From Pseudaeromonas sharmana (lineage in GTDB: Bacteria > Pseudomonadota > Gammaproteobacteria > Enterobacterales > Aeromonadaceae): a stretch of DNA of 64,000 nucleotides. The stretch is from contig NZ_JBHSAF010000001.1 of the NCBI RefSeq assembly GCF_042649925.1, forward strand, positions 434,001 through 498,000, read 5' to 3'. Made by a program: the position numbers and the translations under genes. Below are positions 60,979-64,000 of the stretch, in pieces (the first letter of the stretch is position 1; every line of letters starts with the position of its first letter). Under the pieces are notes generated by a model. That model ran no database searches and was not told where the DNA came from. It saw only the letters and a program-made list of their open reading frames with translations.

Positions 60979-62175
60979 ATGATGCAGTATGACTTTGTGA
61001 TCGTCGGTGGTGGCATGACCGGCGCTACCATGGCGCTGGCACTGGCTTGCATGGGGCGCCGCTCAGGTCGTGCCGCCCGGATCCTGTTGCTGGACCAGCG
61101 GCGACTGGGGGCGGGAGCGCATCAAGGGTTTGATAGCCGGGCGATAGCCTTGTCCTACGGTAGTGAACTGGCCCTGCAGCAACTGGGCCTCGAGCGGGCG
61201 TTTCTGGCGCGTTGCGGGACCATCTCGTCCATTCATGTCAGTGACCGTGGCCATTACGGTCGGGTTGTCATGCGTGCCGATGAGTACCAGTTGCCGCATC
61301 TGGGGCGAGTTGTCGAGCTGAGCGATGTCGGACACGGCTTGCTGCAGGCGTTGCAGCAGGAGGCGCAGATTGAATACTGGGCGCCAGTCAGTGTAACGGC
61401 ACTCACCCATAGTGATGCAGGCATGACACTGCAACTTGCCGATGGCCGGCAACTATGGAGCGCACAAGTGCTGCTGGCCGATGGCGGTGAGTCCCATTGG
61501 CGTGCAGCGCTGGGTTTGCGCTGGCAGGAGGTGCATTTTGCCCAGCAGGCACTGGTTACCACGGTGCAGAGCCAGAGCGCATTGCCCGGTCGCGCCTGGG
61601 AACGGTTCACTGACGAAGGGCCGTTGGCGTTGCTACCGCTGGGCGATGGCCGTTTCTCGGTGGTCTGGACACTGGCGCCAAAGCGGGTCGAAGCGATGAT
61701 GGCACTGACCGATGCCGCCTTGCTGCAGCACTTGCAACACCGATTTGGTTATCGCGCCGGCCGGTTCTGCCGGATTGGGCAGCGTACAGTCTATCCCCTG
61801 GTCATGCGCCAGGCGCTGGAGGTGGCTCAACCCGGTTGTGTCTTGCTCGGTAATGCAGCACACCAGTTGCATCCCGTTGCCGGACAGGGTTTCAATCTGG
61901 CGCTGCGCGATGTGATGACCTTCTACCGCTTGCAATCGGCGTGCTGGCAGGCTGGGGCCGCAGCCGGCGGTGCTGGGCTGGCTGAGGCGTACCAGCAACA
62001 GCGGCATGCCGATGTGACGCGCACGCTGGGTCTGACGCAGAGTCTGGCGACCCTGTTTGCCAGTAATGCCGACCCGCTGGTCTATGGCCGAAACCTCGGC
62101 CTGTGGGCGATGAACCGTTGTGCCGATCTGAAGTGGGTGTTGGCCCGTCAGGCACTGGGAATGCTGGAGTCATGA
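60979..62175 (+). CDS. ubiH: 2-octaprenyl-6-methoxyphenol hydroxylase UbiH
   Basis: 398 residues. FAD monooxygenase of ubiquinone synthesis. FAD motif FVIVGGGMTGATMALALA at the N-terminus; the DG motif region VLLADGGESHWRA; and the GD-type motif VLLGNAAHQLHPVAGQGFNL. The usual Asp of that last motif is Asn here, as in several UbiH proteins. Start chosen at ATG 60979 near AGGAATGCAAGC. Overlaps ubiI by 4 bp (ATGA). Confidence 0.93.
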   Translation: MMQYDFVIVGGGMTGATMALALACMGRRSGRAARILLLDQRRLGAGAHQGFDSRAIALSYGSELALQQLGLERAFLARCGTISSIHVSDRGHYGRVVMRADEYQLPHLGRVVELSDVGHGLLQALQQEAQIEYWAPVSVTALTHSDAGMTLQLADGRQLWSAQVLLADGGESHWRAALGLRWQEVHFAQQALVTTVQSQSALPGRAWERFTDEGPLALLPLGDGRFSVVWTLAPKRVEAMMALTDAALLQHLQHRFGYRAGRFCRIGQRTVYPLVMRQALEVAQPGCVLLGNAAHQLHPVAGQGFNLALRDVMTFYRLQSACWQAGAAAGGAGLAEAYQQQRHADVTRTLGLTQSLATLFASNADPLVYGRNLGLWAMNRCADLKWVLARQALGMLES

Positions 62176-63368
62176 CTATGAGCAAGCAGAGTGATGTCAT
62201 TATCGTTGGCGCCGGCATGGTCGGGCTGGCGTTGGCACTGGGTTTACAGCGTCTTGGGTTGAAAGTTCGGGTGTTGGAAAAGACGTTGCTAGCGGATACT
62301 CAACATGCGGATCACCGGGTGAGTGCGCTGAATCTGGCGTCGGAACGCATGTTGCGTCATCTCGGTGTCTGGGACCTGATCGCCGCGCGACAACCCTACC
62401 GGCAGATGCAGGTATGGGAGCAGGATGCGCATAGTCGGCTCTCCTTCTCGGCCGATGAGCTGCTGCAACCGGCGCTGGGACACATAGTGGCCAATCAGGC
62501 GGTGGTGGAGGCCTTGTTCCAGGCCCTGCAGAGCAGTGGTACCGAGGTGCGCTATGGTTGTGAACCGTTGCAGATTGAGGCGAGCGCCGAGGGCGTGAGT
62601 GTCAGGCTGGAGCATGACACGTTACAGGCTGCCTTGCTGGTTTCAGCTGAGGGGGCGCATTCCAGGCTTCGGGCTCACTATCATTTTCCGATGCTGGAGT
62701 GGGACTATGGTCATACCGCCCTGGTCGCCACCATAGCGACAGCCTTGCCCCATGAAGCGTGTGCCAGGCAGGTGTTTCTCCCCTCTGGCCCGCTGGCGTT
62801 GTTACCGTTGCCCGATGCACATCACTGCTCGATTGTCTGGTCGCTGCCGCCACAAGAGGCACAGGCGCTGCTGGCTCTGGATGCACCGGCATTTGCTCAC
62901 CGTGTCTCGGTGGCCTCGGATATGGTGCTTGGCATGTGTCAACTGCTGACGCCGCGTCAGTCATTCCCATTGCGAGCCCGAATGGCGCGCGACTTGCTCC
63001 GCGGTCGCTGCCTGCTGGTGGGCGACGCGGCCCATACCATACACCCCCTGGCGGGACAAGGCGTCAACTTGGGGCTCATGGATGCGGCCGCCATCATAGA
63101 GGCGTTTGCCCGGTTGCCGAGTGGCAGCCAGTGGGATGGTGAATTGGCGTTTTTGCAACCCACCTTGCGCTGGCGCAAAACGGAAGCCGCTCAGATGCTG
63201 GCGGGCATGGAGGGCATCAAACAACTGTTTGCCACCGGAGGCGTCGTTCCTCCGCTGCGTCAGCTGGGTATGGCGGCCCTGCAACGCTCACCGGCGCTCA
63301 AGCGCCGGTTGATGCGTATTGCAATGGGGCTGGATGGCGAGTTACCGCTTATGGCTCGGGGTGGCTAA
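62172..63368 (+). CDS. ubiI: 2-octaprenylphenol hydroxylase UbiI (VisC)
   Basis: 398 residues. FAD motif VIIVGAGMVGLALALGL, DHRVSALNLAS (Arg/Ser before the isoalloxazine), SAEGAHSRLR, and the C-terminal LLVGDAAHTIHPLAGQGVNL. It hydroxylates C5 of the ubiquinone ring precursor. It is coupled to ubiH by ATGA. A second Met (MSKQ) two codons in is possible. Its 3' end overlaps the convergent EAL-domain gene by 27 bp. Confidence 0.94.
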   Translation: MTMSKQSDVIIVGAGMVGLALALGLQRLGLKVRVLEKTLLADTQHADHRVSALNLASERMLRHLGVWDLIAARQPYRQMQVWEQDAHSRLSFSADELLQPALGHIVANQAVVEALFQALQSSGTEVRYGCEPLQIEASAEGVSVRLEHDTLQAALLVSAEGAHSRLRAHYHFPMLEWDYGHTALVATIATALPHEACARQVFLPSGPLALLPLPDAHHCSIVWSLPPQEAQALLALDAPAFAHRVSVASDMVLGMCQLLTPRQSFPLRARMARDLLRGRCLLVGDAAHTIHPLAGQGVNLGLMDAAAIIEAFARLPSGSQWDGELAFLQPTLRWRKTEAAQMLAGMEGIKQLFATGGVVPPLRQLGMAALQRSPALKRRLMRIAMGLDGELPLMARGG

Positions 63369-64000
63369 TCCTAGCTGTTGCAGTTGAGTGAGGCTCGGTG
63401 TTGTGAGCTGGCTGCGCAGATCGCATTCGCCGATCGGAGCCATCAGCAGATTGCCTTGCAGCCGATCACAGCCGTATTCCTGCAACAGGCTGGCTTGTTG
63501 GCTGCTTTCTACCCCTTCACCAATGACGCGTTTACCCATGGAGTGGCTCATGCGAATGATGGAGCTGACCATCTGGCGATCGATCTCGCTATCGAGCATC
63601 TTGTCGGTAAAGCTGCCGTCGAGTTTGATCAAGTCAAACGGTGAACGGCTCAGGTAGGTCAGCGCCGAGTAGCCGGTACCAAAATCATCCAGCGTCAAGC
63701 GGAAGCCGGCCTGGTGCAGGCGGCGCAGCGCATTCTGTCCGGCGACGTAGTCGACCCGCAGCGCCTGTTCATTGACTTCGATAGCTACCCGGCCGGGAAT
63801 AATGTGGTAAGTCAGTGTCAACTTTTCCAGAACGGATAATAAATCGGGATCCAGCAACTGATGGCCACTGAGGTTGATCGCCAGTTGCAAACCGGCCAGC
63901 CCGGCGCTATCAAGCTGACGCAGCTGGTTGAGTGAACGTTCGATCACCCAGTGACTCAATTCGCGCCCTTGTCGGCTGGCATCGAGGATCGGCATGAATT
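63342..64000 (-). CDS. EAL-domain protein, C-terminal part (cut by window edge)
   Basis: At least 218 residues, open to the window end, so the N-terminus is missing. Catalytic EAL features present: INLSGHQL (metal Asn), VAIEVNEQAL (metal Glu), LDDFGTGYSAL (Asp-Asp), LIKLDGSF (Lys) and VIGEGVES (Glu). An active c-di-GMP phosphodiesterase is likely, in contrast to the degenerate LapD. The start and any sensory or GGDEF domains lie beyond the window. Its stop is inside the end of ubiI. Confidence 0.9.
   Translation of the reverse strand, partial: FMPILDASRQGRELSHWVIERSLNQLRQLDSAGLAGLQLAINLSGHQLLDPDLLSVLEKLTLTYHIIPGRVAIEVNEQALRVDYVAGQNALRRLHQAGFRLTLDDFGTGYSALTYLSRSPFDLIKLDGSFTDKMLDSEIDRQMVSSIIRMSHSMGKRVIGEGVESSQQASLLQEYGCDRLQGNLLMAPIGECDLRSQLTTPSLTQLQQLGLATPSHKR

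Overview
The window looks like chromosomal DNA of a gammaproteobacterium, most plausibly near Aeromonadales/Vibrionales (inference). The reasons are the run zapA - 6S RNA - fau - rpiA, ygfB-ubiH-ubiI, an Escherichia-type class II fbaA after pgk and tkt, a probable MetJ operator before metK, SgrR, an MshA-like pilin, and high GC in most of the window. It is one assembly scaffold: 75 Ns lie inside a repetitive adhesin gene.

Layout. 0-4.2 kb: LysR regulator divergent from a FUSC/DUF1656/HlyD efflux operon. 4.2-6.6 kb: a secreted protein made of 27-residue cysteine-pair repeats, then a lipoprotein. 6.6-12.9 kb: metK divergent from tkt, followed by pgk and fba, each with a hairpin terminator. 13-30.7 kb: a complete Lap-type adhesin system. 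It has a ~3000-residue RTX adhesin with a retention module and LapG-type cleavage site, a three-part type I secretion system, periplasmic protease LapG, c-di-GMP receptor LapD, and a trailing periplasmic binding protein. 30.7-33.6 kb: a VOC protein, a small SgrT-candidate ORF, sgrR and dps. 33.7-41.2 kb: psiE, a TgpA/DUF58/MoxR operon and a DUF2339 membrane protein whose stop codon sits in a 9-bp minisatellite. 41.4-43.9 kb: an SOS-controlled umuDC pair whose UmuD is already the short, non-catalytic form, then a VOC protein.

43.9-48.6 kb is an AT-rich accessory island. Five unrelated same-strand genes are each followed by a copy of a ~169-bp palindromic element, four full copies in one orientation and one remnant. 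48.7-54.3 kb holds small envelope genes, MgtC, DJ-1/PfpI, an orphan MSHA-like pilin, a small ORF coupled to a cation transporter, and a HAD hydrolase. 54.7-58.3 kb: ackA, galE and a WecA/WbpL-like transferase. 58.3-63.4 kb: core genes rpiA, fau, ssrS, zapA, ygfB, ubiH, ubiI. The right edge cuts an EAL phosphodiesterase.

How the parts connect. The Lap cluster is a self-contained c-di-GMP-controlled attachment switch: LapB/C/E export the adhesin, LapG can clip it off, and LapD restrains LapG when c-di-GMP is high. LexA should control umuDC and MetJ should control metK. The most unusual items are the palindrome-punctuated island, the pre-shortened UmuD, the cysteine-pair repeat protein, and three small ORFs with clear ribosome binding sites that ordinary gene callers could miss.
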